DNA from: a virus
DNA length: 24,842 bases
Reading direction: 5' to 3' (one strand)
IMG/VR virus record: IMGVR_UViG_3300032282_001781
Coordinates: 1 to 24,842 of that record
The position numbers and the translations under genes were made by a program. A model generated the notes under the pieces. It had not been told where the DNA came from and ran no database searches. It was given only the letters and a program-made list of their open reading frames with translations. Below, in pieces: positions 1 through 6,960 of this stretch. How positions within the stretch are numbered: position 1 is the first letter of the stretch; the number at the start of each line of letters is the position of its first letter.

Positions 1-203
1 CGGGAGCGGGTTTTAAATTTACAGGACTTCCGCCAGTACATTGTATGATTGATGCTATGCAACTTGTTGCCCATAGAGATATCTGGGAAGAAATGGGATA
101 CTGGTATAACAAAGAAACAACTAGCGACGGTATAATATACGAAGAGATGTGTAAGAGATACCCTTACGTTCACATAGACGAAATACTGGCAGAAAATTAT
201 TAA
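1..203 (+). CDS. 3' end of an unrecognised gene, possibly glycan-related (partial)
   Basis: An open frame runs in from the left edge (codons in phase with position 3) and stops at TAA 201-203. The 66 visible residues are rich in Tyr, Trp and acidic residues, with stretches such as WEEMGYWYN and RYPYVHIDEIL. The next gene starts inside the stop codon (TAATG), so the two are translationally coupled. The C-terminal piece alone does not identify a family. A carbohydrate-related role is only a guess from the adjacent glycosyltransferase. Confidence 0.6.
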   Translation, partial: GAGFKFTGLPPVHCMIDAMQLVAHRDIWEEMGYWYNKETTSDGIIYEEMCKRYPYVHIDEILAENY

Positions 204-856
204 TGAATATTGCATTGATTGTTCCCGTTCTGAACAGGTTTGATCTTTTTGCACAATTGATCAAATCTGTCGATGTTCCAGTCTTTCCAATAGTGATAGA
301 CAACTGGAATGAAAATCTTGGTGTAGCCGCTGCATGGAACTTAGGAGTGAGCATTGCCATGAAAGAGGGATACCGCTATGCTTTGATAGCGAATGATGAT
401 TCTTATTACATGCCAAGAACCATTGAAAAGATTTACATGGCAATGCGAGACACAGAAGCCGTTCTGGTATCTCCCAATCCCAATCATCAATTTGCTCCCG
501 GTGGATTGATTGAGGGCGCAGACTTTTTCAACTTCATCATAGATGTACCCCAATTGCTTGACAGTTGCGGCACATTTGACGAAAATTTTCAACCAGCCTA
601 CTTTGAGGACAATGACATGCATTACAGAATAAGATTGTCTGGTGCAAGGTCATACATTCATACCGAAGCCATAGCGCATCATTATGGATCACAGACTCAG
701 TATGCTGATAGAAACAATCCAGTTTGCCCGCCGCATCAGTTTGAGAACAACAGAAGATATTACACTGAGAAGTGGGGCGGTCAGCCGGGACAAGAAGTAT
801 GCTTAACTCCATATGGGAGTCCGAACCACACGATAAAAGATTGGGACAGAAGATGA
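203..856 (+). CDS. Glycosyltransferase, family 2-like (GT-A fold)
   Basis: A 217-residue protein that opens like a GT2 enzyme: a first beta strand and VPVLNRFD (residues 8-15), then NLGVAAAWNLG near residue 40, then an acidic ANDDSYY at about 63-69 in the place of the nucleotide-sugar/metal-binding DxD motif. The later stretch with FDENFQPAYFEDNDMHYRI resembles the acceptor-side acidic motif of small phage and cyanobacterial GT2 proteins. GT2 enzymes transfer a sugar from a nucleotide donor; a likely role is glycosylating phage DNA or virion proteins, or altering host glycans, but the acceptor cannot be read from sequence. ATG 203 overlaps the preceding stop, and the last codon overlaps the next start at 853. 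No signal peptide, so it is probably cytoplasmic. Confidence 0.8.
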   Translation: MNIALIVPVLNRFDLFAQLIKSVDVPVFPIVIDNWNENLGVAAAWNLGVSIAMKEGYRYALIANDDSYYMPRTIEKIYMAMRDTEAVLVSPNPNHQFAPGGLIEGADFFNFIIDVPQLLDSCGTFDENFQPAYFEDNDMHYRIRLSGARSYIHTEAIAHHYGSQTQYADRNNPVCPPHQFENNRRYYTEKWGGQPGQEVCLTPYGSPNHTIKDWDRR

Positions 857-1905
857 GATTGTACAAGAAAGAAGAACAACTGTGTTTCGATGACATACTG
901 CTAGTTCCACAATCATCCGATGTGATGAGCAGGAAAGATGTCAATCTGACTATGAGCATTGGTCATGGAGAGAGAAAGATAGAGTTGTACCTTCCCATTA
1001 TTGCTGCTCCAATGGATACTGTGTGTGAGTCTAATATGGCTCTGGAGATTGCATCTCATGGAGGACTAGGTATAATTCATAGGTATATGGACCCTGAGGA
1101 GCAGAAGCATGAAGTATTTTCGGTTTCAAAGCGCGGATATCTTGTGGGGGCCGCTGTCGGAAGTTCTTGCAATAATACCTCCAGTCTACGACAAGTTGAA
1201 TCGCTTGTACGTTCGGGTGCGAAAGTTATTCTAGTTGACACCGCCAATGGTCACAACGTACTTGCTGCACAAACGGTGCGTGAGATTAGATTGGCATTTC
1301 CCAATGTTCATATCATGGCTGGCAACGTCTCAACATGGGACGGATTCCTAGCCCTGTCTTTGGCGGGAGCAGATTCCATTCGTGTGGGAATTGGCGGCGG
1401 TGCTTGTTGCACGACAAGGGTCGTGACGGGACATGGCATGCCTACCTTGGCATCCATTATGGATATTTATGACATGCAAGATAGATTGGAACTACCAACT
1501 TCGATTGTCGCTGATGGTGGAATCAGAAATTCAGGAGACATGGTTAAAGCCTTTGCTGCCGGTGCCGATGCTGTGATGATTGGATCATTGTTGGCTGGTC
1601 ATGAGCAGTCTCCCGGTAAAGTGGTTACATTAGGTAATAAAAAATATAAAAGGTTGCGCGGTATGGCTTCTGAGGAGGCACAGTCTGAGTGGCGCAAAAG
1701 CGTGTCTGTTGTTGAAGGTGCATCTGTTGATGTTGAATATCGTGGAGATGTATCAAGAACTCTGGATGCATTGCGCGGCGGAATAACAAGTGGCTGCTCC
1801 TATTCTGGTGTAAGTAAATTGGAAGACTTGCAATTCGTATCTCAGTACGCATTAGTTTCTTCATTGTCAATGAATGAGAGTGGTCCGCATGCCACTAAGA
1901 AGTGA
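853..1905 (+). CDS. GMP reductase / IMP dehydrogenase family enzyme (GMP-reductase-like)
   Basis: A 350-residue TIM-barrel enzyme. Seen: FDDILLVPQ (12-20), AAPMDTVCE, the [10 protein letters not shown] phosphate-binding region, [13 protein letters not shown], and the catalytic loop [11 protein letters not shown] with Cys186 in the catalytic position. The two CBS domains that most IMP dehydrogenases insert are absent, and the length matches GMP reductase (about 345). The C-terminal part (RGMAS, then [13 protein letters not shown], then [11 protein letters not shown] and KLEDL) is closer to GMP reductase (GMSS, EGKTVEVPYKGDV, GGxRSxCTYxGA) than to IMPDH (QGVSG flap, RSGMGY). Family knowledge: GMPR makes IMP + NH3 from GMP with NADPH, while IMPDH makes XMP from IMP. 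I chose ATG 853, which overlaps the upstream stop (ATGA); an in-frame ATG at 772 would lie deep inside the glycosyltransferase gene. Confidence 0.9.
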   Translation: MRLYKKEEQLCFDDILLVPQSSDVMSRKDVNLTMSIGHGERKIELYLPIIAAPMDTVCESNMALEIASHGGLGIIHRYMDPEEQKHEVFSVSKRGYLVGAAVGSSCNNTSSLRQVESLVRSGAKVILVDTANGHNVLAAQTVREIRLAFPNVHIMAGNVSTWDGFLALSLAGADSIRVGIGGGACCTTRVVTGHGMPTLASIMDIYDMQDRLELPTSIVADGGIRNSGDMVKAFAAGADAVMIGSLLAGHEQSPGKVVTLGNKKYKRLRGMASEEAQSEWRKSVSVVEGASVDVEYRGDVSRTLDALRGGITSGCSYSGVSKLEDLQFVSQYALVSSLSMNESGPHATKK

Positions 1906-1918
1906 AGGTGAGATTAAG

Positions 1919-2203
1919 ATGCCAGTCGTTCCCAACAACAATACTGAGGGTGAGATAAAGAAAGTTTGTGATGAACTATCAGACATGCTGATCCTGAAGA
2001 ATCGTGCCTATGGAAACTCAGCATTAGACCCAGTTAGGATATTCTCCAGTTCTGACAATGTTGAGCAGTTGAAGGTTCGTATTGATGACAAGTTGAGCCG
2101 GTTTGCCAGAGGCAACGAGTTTCCCGGTGATAACGATATTGACGACTTACTTGGCTATCTGGTATTATTGAAGGTAGCAAGACGCGAAAATTGGAGGCAC
2201 TGA
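1919..2203 (+). CDS. Nmad1/DUF1599-like phage protein
   Basis: A 94-residue protein. The pattern ILKNRAYGNSALDPVRIF, then EQLKVRIDDKLSRFARGN, then IDDLLGYLVLLKVAR matches the small phage family called nucleotide-modification-associated domain 1 (DUF1599). It was named for its genome company with nucleotide-modifying genes; its biochemistry is not established. The start at ATG 1919 is favoured by AAGGTGAG (1905-1912) at good spacing, rather than ATG 1874 or 1889, which lie inside the upstream gene. The stop overlaps the next ATG at 2203. Its position beside the GMP reductase-like gene fits a nucleotide-pool or modification theme. The family assignment is from memory of the motif. Confidence 0.7.
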   Translation: MPVVPNNNTEGEIKKVCDELSDMLILKNRAYGNSALDPVRIFSSSDNVEQLKVRIDDKLSRFARGNEFPGDNDIDDLLGYLVLLKVARRENWRH

Positions 2204-2370
2204 TGCCAACTTATACATTCGCCTGCACCGCATGCGATAGCGAGTTTGACAAGAATGTCCGCTATGAGGATATTGAGAATGTTGTCTGTGAATCTTGCGG
2301 ATATCGAACCAAAAGACTTTATAATTTCAAGGGGCTTACATGGGCACCCACTGCTGGAGGATATCGGTGA
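2203..2370 (+). CDS. Small zinc-ribbon protein (FmdB-like)
   Basis: A 55-residue protein with two knuckles, FACTACDSEF (C8, C11) and VVCESCGYRTKRLY (C29, C32), the spacing of FmdB-type one-domain zinc ribbons. Such proteins are common in actinophages near the packaging genes, with no proven role; nucleic-acid or protein binding is the usual guess. ATG 2203 overlaps the preceding TGA, and the stop overlaps the next start (GTGA). Confidence 0.75.
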   Translation: MPTYTFACTACDSEFDKNVRYEDIENVVCESCGYRTKRLYNFKGLTWAPTAGGYR

Positions 2371-2660
2371 ACAAGAGGAACAAGTCCAAAGCGGTCACAA
2401 ATCCTTACTTTCACGATGATCACATAATTTGTTATTACGATCTGGACTTTGGCAGAGATGTAATCAAGCCGGGGGACAAGATTAGGTTCAAGAACGTTCG
2501 TGGATATTTCGTATTCCAGAAATGGGTTCACAACGCTACCTTGGACAAGACATGGATTGATTGCATGGACCCGAAAACATTTGAGTACAAGTCTTTTTAC
2601 ATGGACAAACTCAAGGGTGTGCATCGTGCCAAGAAGAGCATAAGGAAGAAACTTGTCTGA
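2367..2660 (+). CDS. Conserved small phage protein (DUF7246-like), upstream of terminase
   Basis: A 97-residue basic protein starting at GTG 2367, which overlaps the previous stop and has GGAGGA (2357-2362) just upstream. An ATG at 2340 is in frame but sits inside the zinc-ribbon gene. The core (IKPGDKIRFKNVRGYFVFQKWV, then TWIDCMDP, then KSFYMDKLKGVHRAKK) has the beta-rich pattern of a small actinophage family that ends in a run like RSFRPDRVKTVHR. No enzymatic motif is seen. Its place directly before the terminase genes suggests a packaging or DNA-binding link. Confidence 0.7.
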   Translation: MNKRNKSKAVTNPYFHDDHIICYYDLDFGRDVIKPGDKIRFKNVRGYFVFQKWVHNATLDKTWIDCMDPKTFEYKSFYMDKLKGVHRAKKSIRKKLV

Positions 2661-3174
2661 ACTAGAGATTGCTGACAGATTTGACAATATGAATCGTGTC
2701 GTTGAGGAATTGCTGAAAGGCAGAAATCCCAAAGACATTGCGACAGAACTCAGCATGTCCCGCGCCTTGGTGCTTGAACTCATAGATGAGTGGAAGTCAA
2801 TCGTTCATAATGATGGTGGCATTCAGGCTCGCGCCCGCGAGGCTCTGGCCGGTGCCGATCAACATTATGCGATGATTATTGCCCGCGCATGGGAGACTGT
2901 TGAGCAGGCTGACACTAATAATCAGTTGACTGTGAAGACAAATGCTCTCAAACTTGTTGCTGATACTGAGCAGAAACGTCTAGACATGCTGAACAAGGCG
3001 GGAGTTCTGGAGAATTCAGAACTTGCTGAGCAACTTCTTGAGACTGAGAGAAAGCAGAACATCCTTGTTGGCATTCTGCGAGATGTCACAGCATCATGCG
3101 ATAAGTGCAAGTTTGAGGTTGCCAGCAGACTGTCTGAGGCAACGGGTAAGATGGAAGCAGTTAACGTAGACTGA
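2653..3174 (+). CDS. Terminase small subunit
   Basis: A 173-residue protein directly upstream of, and overlapping by one base, the large terminase gene. The N-terminal third (about residues 14-50: VEELLKGRNPKDIATELSMS, then ALVLELIDEWK) reads as a helix-turn-helix, and the rest is strongly helical and charged (REALAGADQHYAMIIARAWETV, then NKAGVLENSELAEQLLETERK), as in small terminases that ring around DNA. The role is recognising the genome packaging site and loading the large subunit. The start is TTG 2653, preceded by AAGGAAG (2642-2648), and it overlaps the previous stop. Confidence 0.75.
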   Translation: MSELEIADRFDNMNRVVEELLKGRNPKDIATELSMSRALVLELIDEWKSIVHNDGGIQARAREALAGADQHYAMIIARAWETVEQADTNNQLTVKTNALKLVADTEQKRLDMLNKAGVLENSELAEQLLETERKQNILVGILRDVTASCDKCKFEVASRLSEATGKMEAVNVD

Positions 3175-5006
3175 TGTTTGAGGATTTCCTTGGGGCACTT
3201 GATGCCAATGAATTTGAGACGATCCCCGTCTCCATTGAAGAGTTTGTGACTTCCAAGGACTATCTCTATCTACCGCCATTGTCAGATCATCAATATACTA
3301 TGATCAGGGCTTCTACTCAGATTTATAAGAAGGAGACTCTGATTCGTCTGCATGGCGATGAAGAGGGGCTGAAGAGATGGAAGCAAACTTGTAATGAAGT
3401 TATCTTTCAACTGGGCAAGGGGTCGGGTAAGGACTATGTTTCAACCATCGCCTGTTCATATGTTGTTTACCTTTTGCTATGCTTGAAAGACCCGGCGAGA
3501 TATTATGGCAAGCCGCCCGGTGACGCTATTGACATCATCAACATTGCCATCAACGCCGTTCAGGCCAACAGGGTTTTCTTCAAGGGTTTCACCACTAGGA
3601 TTGAAAGAGCGCCGTGGTTTCAGGGTCGCTACAACATGAAGGCAAACAGTGTTGAGTTTGACAAAGCCATCACCGTACACTCAGGTCACTCCCAACGCGA
3701 GTCGTGGGAGGGATATAATGTTCTCATCGTATTCCTAGACGAGATTTCAGGTTTTGACATTGAATCAACCAGTGGCAACGAGCAGGCCAAAACCGCTGGT
3801 GCCATCTATCGAATGTATCGTGCATCTGTTGATTCACGATTTCCTGACTATGGAAAAGTAATTCTTCTTTCATTTCCCCGATATAAGAATGACTTCATCC
3901 AGCAAAGATACAATGACGTTGTGAGCGAGAAGGAAACGGTTGTCAGGACTCACACTTTCAAGGTTGACCCCGATCTTCCTGATGACATAGAGGAAAACAA
4001 ATTCACGATTGATTGGGAAGAGGATCATATTCTATCCTATAACGTTCCCAGAGTATTCGCTCTCAAGAGGCCGACATGGGAAATCAACCCTACTCGTAGC
4101 ATAGATGATTTTACTGTGGCCTTCTTCACCGATCCTGTGGACGCTCTGGCACGTTTTGCCTGCATGCCTCCCGATGCTCAGGATGCTTTTTTCAAATCGC
4201 GGGAGAAGGTGGAGAGAGCCTTCAATAGACTTAATATTGCCTTGGACAGTGACAACAGGTTTGAGGATTGGTTCCAGCCTGAGGATGAGAAACTTTATTT
4301 CATCCATGTTGACTTGGCGCAGAAGCATGATCATTGTGCTGTTGCCATGGCACACATTGACAAATGGGTGAACATCAAGGTGGGCAATCAGATGAAGGAG
4401 GCGGCTCCTTCAATAGTTGTTGATGCTGTAAGATGGTGGACGCCTACGAGTACGCAGAGCGTTGACTTCACAGAAGTCAAGGATTATATAATCTCTCTCA
4501 AACACAGAGGATTCAATATTCGCAGGGTGACCTTTGACCGTTGGAACTCGCATGACATGATGCAGCAGTTGAACGCTTACGGCATGAATGCTGAGATTCT
4601 TTCTGTTGCCAAGAAACATTATGAGGACATGGCGCTGGGGGTTATGGAGGAAAGAATCTCTGGTCCTCATATTGACCTATTAATAGAGGAACTGCTACAA
4701 TTGAGAATAATCAAGGACAAGGTTGATCACCCTCGCAAGGGTTCCAAGGACTTGGCCGATGCTGTGTGTGGCGCAATTTATGATGCGATTGCTCTGACTC
4801 CAGCAGACTTGAATCAAGAAGTTTATATTCACACTTATGATTATGATGATGAGCGGGAAGAGATGGAAGCCCTTGCCAAGAAAGGGCGCAATACGATAGA
4901 GTTGCCTAATAAGAGAGAGATGCCAGATTATCTTCGTGACTTCATGGGCATGAATGACGATGATGATGGTGGCACTAGGTTCGTAGATAATTTCACAATT
5001 TTATAA
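3174..5006 (+). CDS. terL: Terminase large subunit (packaging ATPase/nuclease)
   Basis: A 610-residue protein with both terminase domains. The ATPase has a Walker A-type loop GKGSGKD (81-87), a Walker B run LIVFLDEIS (184-192) with Asp189/Glu190, and a coupling-type stretch LLSFPRYKND. The RNase H-like nuclease has its first acidic residue in FIHVDLAQKHDHCAVAM (Asp380), a middle element VTFDRWNSHDMMQQL, and a final acidic residue in KDLADAVCGAIYDA (Asp529). It forms the motor that translocates DNA into the prohead and cuts concatemers. ATG 3174 shares a base with the small-subunit stop. The portal and capsid genes normally found nearby are not in this window. Confidence 0.96.
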   Translation: MFEDFLGALDANEFETIPVSIEEFVTSKDYLYLPPLSDHQYTMIRASTQIYKKETLIRLHGDEEGLKRWKQTCNEVIFQLGKGSGKDYVSTIACSYVVYLLLCLKDPARYYGKPPGDAIDIINIAINAVQANRVFFKGFTTRIERAPWFQGRYNMKANSVEFDKAITVHSGHSQRESWEGYNVLIVFLDEISGFDIESTSGNEQAKTAGAIYRMYRASVDSRFPDYGKVILLSFPRYKNDFIQQRYNDVVSEKETVVRTHTFKVDPDLPDDIEENKFTIDWEEDHILSYNVPRVFALKRPTWEINPTRSIDDFTVAFFTDPVDALARFACMPPDAQDAFFKSREKVERAFNRLNIALDSDNRFEDWFQPEDEKLYFIHVDLAQKHDHCAVAMAHIDKWVNIKVGNQMKEAAPSIVVDAVRWWTPTSTQSVDFTEVKDYIISLKHRGFNIRRVTFDRWNSHDMMQQLNAYGMNAEILSVAKKHYEDMALGVMEERISGPHIDLLIEELLQLRIIKDKVDHPRKGSKDLADAVCGAIYDAIALTPADLNQEVYIHTYDYDDEREEMEALAKKGRNTIELPNKREMPDYLRDFMGMNDDDDGGTRFVDNFTIL

Positions 5007-5010
5007 GCAA

Positions 5011-5085
5011 GCGGCGGTATCCTAGCCCGGTTTTGGAAGCGGTCTTATAAGCCGTGTATCGTGGGTTCAAATCCCACCCGCCGTA
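5011..5085 (+). tRNA. tRNA-Ile(UAU)
   Basis: Cloverleaf: acceptor GCGGCGG/CCGCCGT with one G-U pair, short D stem TCC/GGA with GG in the loop, anticodon stem GCGGT/GCCGT, loop CTTATAA with anticodon TAT at 5046-5048, 5-base variable loop, T arm GTGGG-TTCAAAT-CCCAC, discriminator A5085. No encoded CCA. The anticodon reads AUA directly; most bacteria use a CAU anticodon modified with lysidine for this codon. It starts 5 bases after the terminase stop. Confidence 0.9.
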
Positions 5086-5087
5086 CT

Positions 5088-5205
5088 GGACTACAGGCAT
5101 AATCTTAGGATGGTATAGTTACAGTACCTGTCGCTAGAGTTTGCGGTGAGATACGGAAGTTCCTTCCCATTTCGTGCAAAAGAATTTGGCGCATGCCTGT
5201 AGTCC
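5088..5205 (+). ncRNA. Unassigned structured RNA closed by a perfect 13-bp stem
   Basis: GGACTACAGGCAT (5088-5100) is perfectly complementary to 5193-5205, enclosing 92 bases with no supported gene. The interior can fold into several short hairpins: ACAG-TAC-CTGT, CGC/GCG around 5130-5143, GGAA-GTTCC-TTCC, and GTGCAAA/TTTGGCGC with an AGAA tip. The 3' side runs into TTTTATTT, so the closing stem could also act as a terminator. It lies between a tRNA and an HNH endonuclease gene. I do not recognise a known RNA family. The stem is certain; the multibranched fold is inferred by hand. Confidence 0.6.
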
Positions 5206-5212
5206 TTTTATT

Positions 5213-5221
5213 TGATAAAAT
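5213..5221 (+). promoter_or_regulatory. Extended -10 promoter for the HNH gene
   Basis: TGATAAAAT fits the TGnTAnnnT extended -10 form; the hexamer is TAAAAT 5216-5221. Transcription would start near 5228, just before the GAGG that can serve as ribosome site for ATG 5236. No good -35 is seen. The same nine bases recur at 5725. Confidence 0.5.
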
Positions 5222-5235
5222 GTGTATGAGGAATC

Positions 5236-5727
5236 ATGACAATGCTGACAAAGAAAGAAAAGATTGAGTTACTGCATCGCAAGTATGGATATGATTGTTT
5301 CATCTGTGGTAGTCCATTCGGCAATGAGAAACCTACGATTGAGCATTGGATTCCCCGCGCGGCGGGAGGATCAGATGATATCTCCAATCTCAGATTAACT
5401 CACAAGTCTTGCAATGTCATGAAGAGTGATACGATGCCCAATCCTGATGGCACTATCACATTGCGTCCTAAGAAGATTCCATATTATAAGCGTCGTAGTG
5501 ATCGTAGGGAGATTCTTGACAAATTCTGCTATGAGTGTGAGGATGGCAGAAAATTGTATAAGGGTGAGACTTGTATGACATGTGGCTCACCTCCCGGCCC
5601 CCTAGAAAATCCTAGGTATCTTAAGCGTAAATCTCCCGAATGTGATCATAATGTGCATTGGTGTTGGGCATGTAGTATAGGAATTGTCGAAAAAAAGTCG
5701 GCGGCTCAGAATTTGATCACAGGCTGA
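5236..5727 (+). CDS. HNH endonuclease
   Basis: A 163-residue protein with a complete HNH module: CFIC (C21, C24), IEHWIPRAAGG (E36, H37 as the metal/general-base pair), SNLRLTH (N51, H56) and SCN (C59, N60). A second Cys cluster in the C-terminal half (CYECEDG, CMTCGSP, CDHNVHWCWAC) suggests one or two additional zinc sites. HNH enzymes nick or cut DNA, acting in phages as homing endonucleases or in packaging and recombination. Here it lies free-standing beside a tRNA and a structured RNA, a common setting for mobile homing endonucleases. The start is ATG 5236 with GAGG upstream; a second ATG follows at 5242. Confidence 0.9.
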   Translation: MTMLTKKEKIELLHRKYGYDCFICGSPFGNEKPTIEHWIPRAAGGSDDISNLRLTHKSCNVMKSDTMPNPDGTITLRPKKIPYYKRRSDRREILDKFCYECEDGRKLYKGETCMTCGSPPGPLENPRYLKRKSPECDHNVHWCWACSIGIVEKKSAAQNLITG

Positions 5728-5733
5728 TAAAAT
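5725..5733 (+). promoter_or_regulatory. Extended -10 placed for a leaderless mRNA
   Basis: TGATAAAAT overlaps the stop codon of the HNH gene; the hexamer TAAAAT ends at 5733, six bases (ATATAT) before ATG 5740. Transcription starting at the usual distance would begin on the A of the start codon. The gene has no ribosome-binding sequence, which fits leaderless translation. Confidence 0.6.
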
Positions 5734-5739
5734 ATATAT

Positions 5740-5976
5740 ATGGATGAGTATCAAGTTCGCATGTCAGCCCATCAAGAGGGCGAGAAAGTCGTCATCAAAG
5801 TAATCCTTGATGATGCTGAGATGATAATGAAGTACAAGAACAAGGACAGCATATCGGTTATCGCTGGGAACCTTGACAGGATTCTTGAATACATGTGGAC
5901 GGACTATCTGGTTCGTAAAGAATTCAGCGAGCAGATTGAGAATGAACTAGACGATTGGTTGAGAGATGGAAATTGA
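5740..5976 (+). CDS. Hypothetical acidic protein, probably leaderless
   Basis: A 78-residue protein: an N-terminal mixed region (MSAHQEGEKVVIKVILDD) followed by probable helices (SVIAGNLDRILEYMW, then VRKEFSEQIENELDDWL). I do not recognise a family. ATG 5740 is placed exactly where a transcript from the -10 at 5728-5733 should start. The 3' end overlaps the next gene by 11 bases. Confidence 0.7.
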   Translation: MDEYQVRMSAHQEGEKVVIKVILDDAEMIMKYKNKDSISVIAGNLDRILEYMWTDYLVRKEFSEQIENELDDWLRDGN

Positions 5977-6139
5977 TGAACTTGACTACTATGAAAGTCT
6001 TCAGCAGTCTTGGCAGGAGGGCTTTGACGACGCTTGCATGTATTATGATAGAACCATTAATGAGATGCATAGAACCCTCCACCCAGATCAATCACTCTCG
6101 TACACGAAGTGCTTTGAAAGTCCATGCAAAGACCTCTGA
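5966..6139 (+). CDS. Hypothetical 57-residue acidic protein
   Basis: ATG 5966 opens a frame that stops at TGA 6137-6139. The product is acidic and Tyr/Asp/Glu-rich (MEIDELDYYESLQQSWQEGF, then DDACMYYDRTINEMHRTLHP), typical of small phage genes and far more protein-like than the basic Met/Thr-rich reading of the neighbouring frame. It overlaps the preceding gene by 11 bases. Unknown function. Confidence 0.6.
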   Translation: MEIDELDYYESLQQSWQEGFDDACMYYDRTINEMHRTLHPDQSLSYTKCFESPCKDL

Positions 6140-6143
6140 ATGA

Positions 6144-6152
6144 TGTTATACT
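6144..6152 (+). promoter_or_regulatory. Extended -10 promoter upstream of the fibre genes
   Basis: TGTTATACT (hexamer 6147-6152) fits TGnTAnnnT. The start of transcription would be near 6159, followed by an AAAGGGGG-type ribosome site and ATG 6173. No clear -35. Confidence 0.5.
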
Positions 6153-6172
6153 GATATAAAGGGGGAAAGCCA

Positions 6173-6457
6173 ATGGCTCTCACACATCAAACCATAACTC
6201 TGTATGCCAGTGCTACGCAGCAGATAAGTCCTGTTGAAGTCCCGCCATATTGCGAGGGTGTCTCAGTGTCAGTTCAGAATCTCAACGGATCAAACTATGT
6301 CTACATCGGAAACTCTGGTACAAGTTCTGTGTCCTACGGATTCAGGTTGTCGCCGGGTCAGGCTTGGACAGCAGACATAGACCCATCAGACGCATTATTC
6401 GTGGCAACGAGTGACACATCTTCTCAGATTGCTATCACAAGGATATTCTGGCAATGA
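6173..6457 (+). CDS. Probable minor virion/tail protein
   Basis: A 94-residue protein made largely of Ser, Thr, Gly and Val strands (ITLYASATQQISPVEVPP, then GVSVSVQNLNGSNYVYIG, then YGFRLSPGQAWTADI, then ALFVATSDTSSQIAITRIFW), giving a beta-sandwich pattern common in small phage tail or decoration proteins. It has a strong ribosome site (GGGGGA at 6161-6166). It overlaps the next fibre-type gene by 4 bases, supporting a virion role. Confidence 0.7.
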   Translation: MALTHQTITLYASATQQISPVEVPPYCEGVSVSVQNLNGSNYVYIGNSGTSSVSYGFRLSPGQAWTADIDPSDALFVATSDTSSQIAITRIFWQ

Positions 6458-6918
6458 GCAGAATCGGCTTCACAGATGTTGTTCAGAAGGCTTATGGATC
6501 ATTCTATGACACAACAACGCAACACGCCACATCTGCAAATACTGCTTATCCAATAACATTGAACAACACAGACCTGTCCAGCGGGATTACGCTAAATGGA
6601 AGTTCTATCACATTCACGCAGGGCGGGGTATACAATGTTCAATGGTCCGCTCAGACTGGTGATACCGGAACGGCCAACTACAAGTTCTGGCTGAAAAAAA
6701 ACGGGCAGAATATGTTTGGAACAACGGGTACGATATCCGTAACCAATCAGAATAATTATGCACTACCAGCATGGAATTACTTTGTGAATTTAAATGCGAA
6801 TGATGTTCTGCAATTCTATTGGCAGAGTGATAGTAATAGTGCTTCATTGGTCTATGCCGCTTCCGCCGGAAATTATCCTTCTTGTTTCTCAATGATTGTT
6901 ACTGCTGTTCAATTATGA
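6454..6918 (+). CDS. Tail/receptor-binding type protein with C1q/TNF-like jelly-roll pattern
   Basis: A 154-residue protein. The order YGSFYDTTTQ, ITLNNTDLSSGITLNGSSITFTQGGVYNVQWSAQ, KFWLKKNGQNMFGTT, PAWNYFVNLNANDVLQFYWQSDS is the strand pattern of C1q/TNF-like jelly-roll domains seen in phage and marine-virus structural proteins, usually trimers on fibres or head surfaces. It overlaps the upstream virion-type gene (ATGA) and precedes the long fibre gene. A receptor or host-surface role is inferred from fold type and neighbours. Confidence 0.75.
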   Translation: MSRIGFTDVVQKAYGSFYDTTTQHATSANTAYPITLNNTDLSSGITLNGSSITFTQGGVYNVQWSAQTGDTGTANYKFWLKKNGQNMFGTTGTISVTNQNNYALPAWNYFVNLNANDVLQFYWQSDSNSASLVYAASAGNYPSCFSMIVTAVQL

Positions 6919-6922
6919 CTCA

Positions 6923-6931
6923 TGATATAAT
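6923..6931 (+). promoter_or_regulatory. Extended -10 promoter for the long fibre gene
   Basis: TGATATAAT is a perfect TGnTATAAT extended -10 (hexamer 6926-6931). The start would be near 6938, giving a short leader with GGAG (6952-6955) before the TTG start at 6961. Confidence 0.6.
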
Positions 6932-6960
6932 TTAATGAGATTGAGAAAATTGGAGTCATC

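Noticed and set aside
772-852. Longer GMP reductase start at ATG 772
   Set aside because: It would overlap the glycosyltransferase by 85 bases and adds residues unlike the family; ATG 853 makes the typical ATGA junction.
5088-5727. HEARO/OMEGA-type guide RNA with IscB/IsrB
   Set aside because: The following HNH protein is only 163 residues with no RuvC or bridge-helix region, and the RNA is too short; a link to the HNH gene remains only positional.
5955-6143. Alternative 62-residue frame over the 5966 gene
   Set aside because: Its product is Met/Thr/Ser-rich and unlike phage proteins, whereas the frame from 5966 is acidic and plausible.
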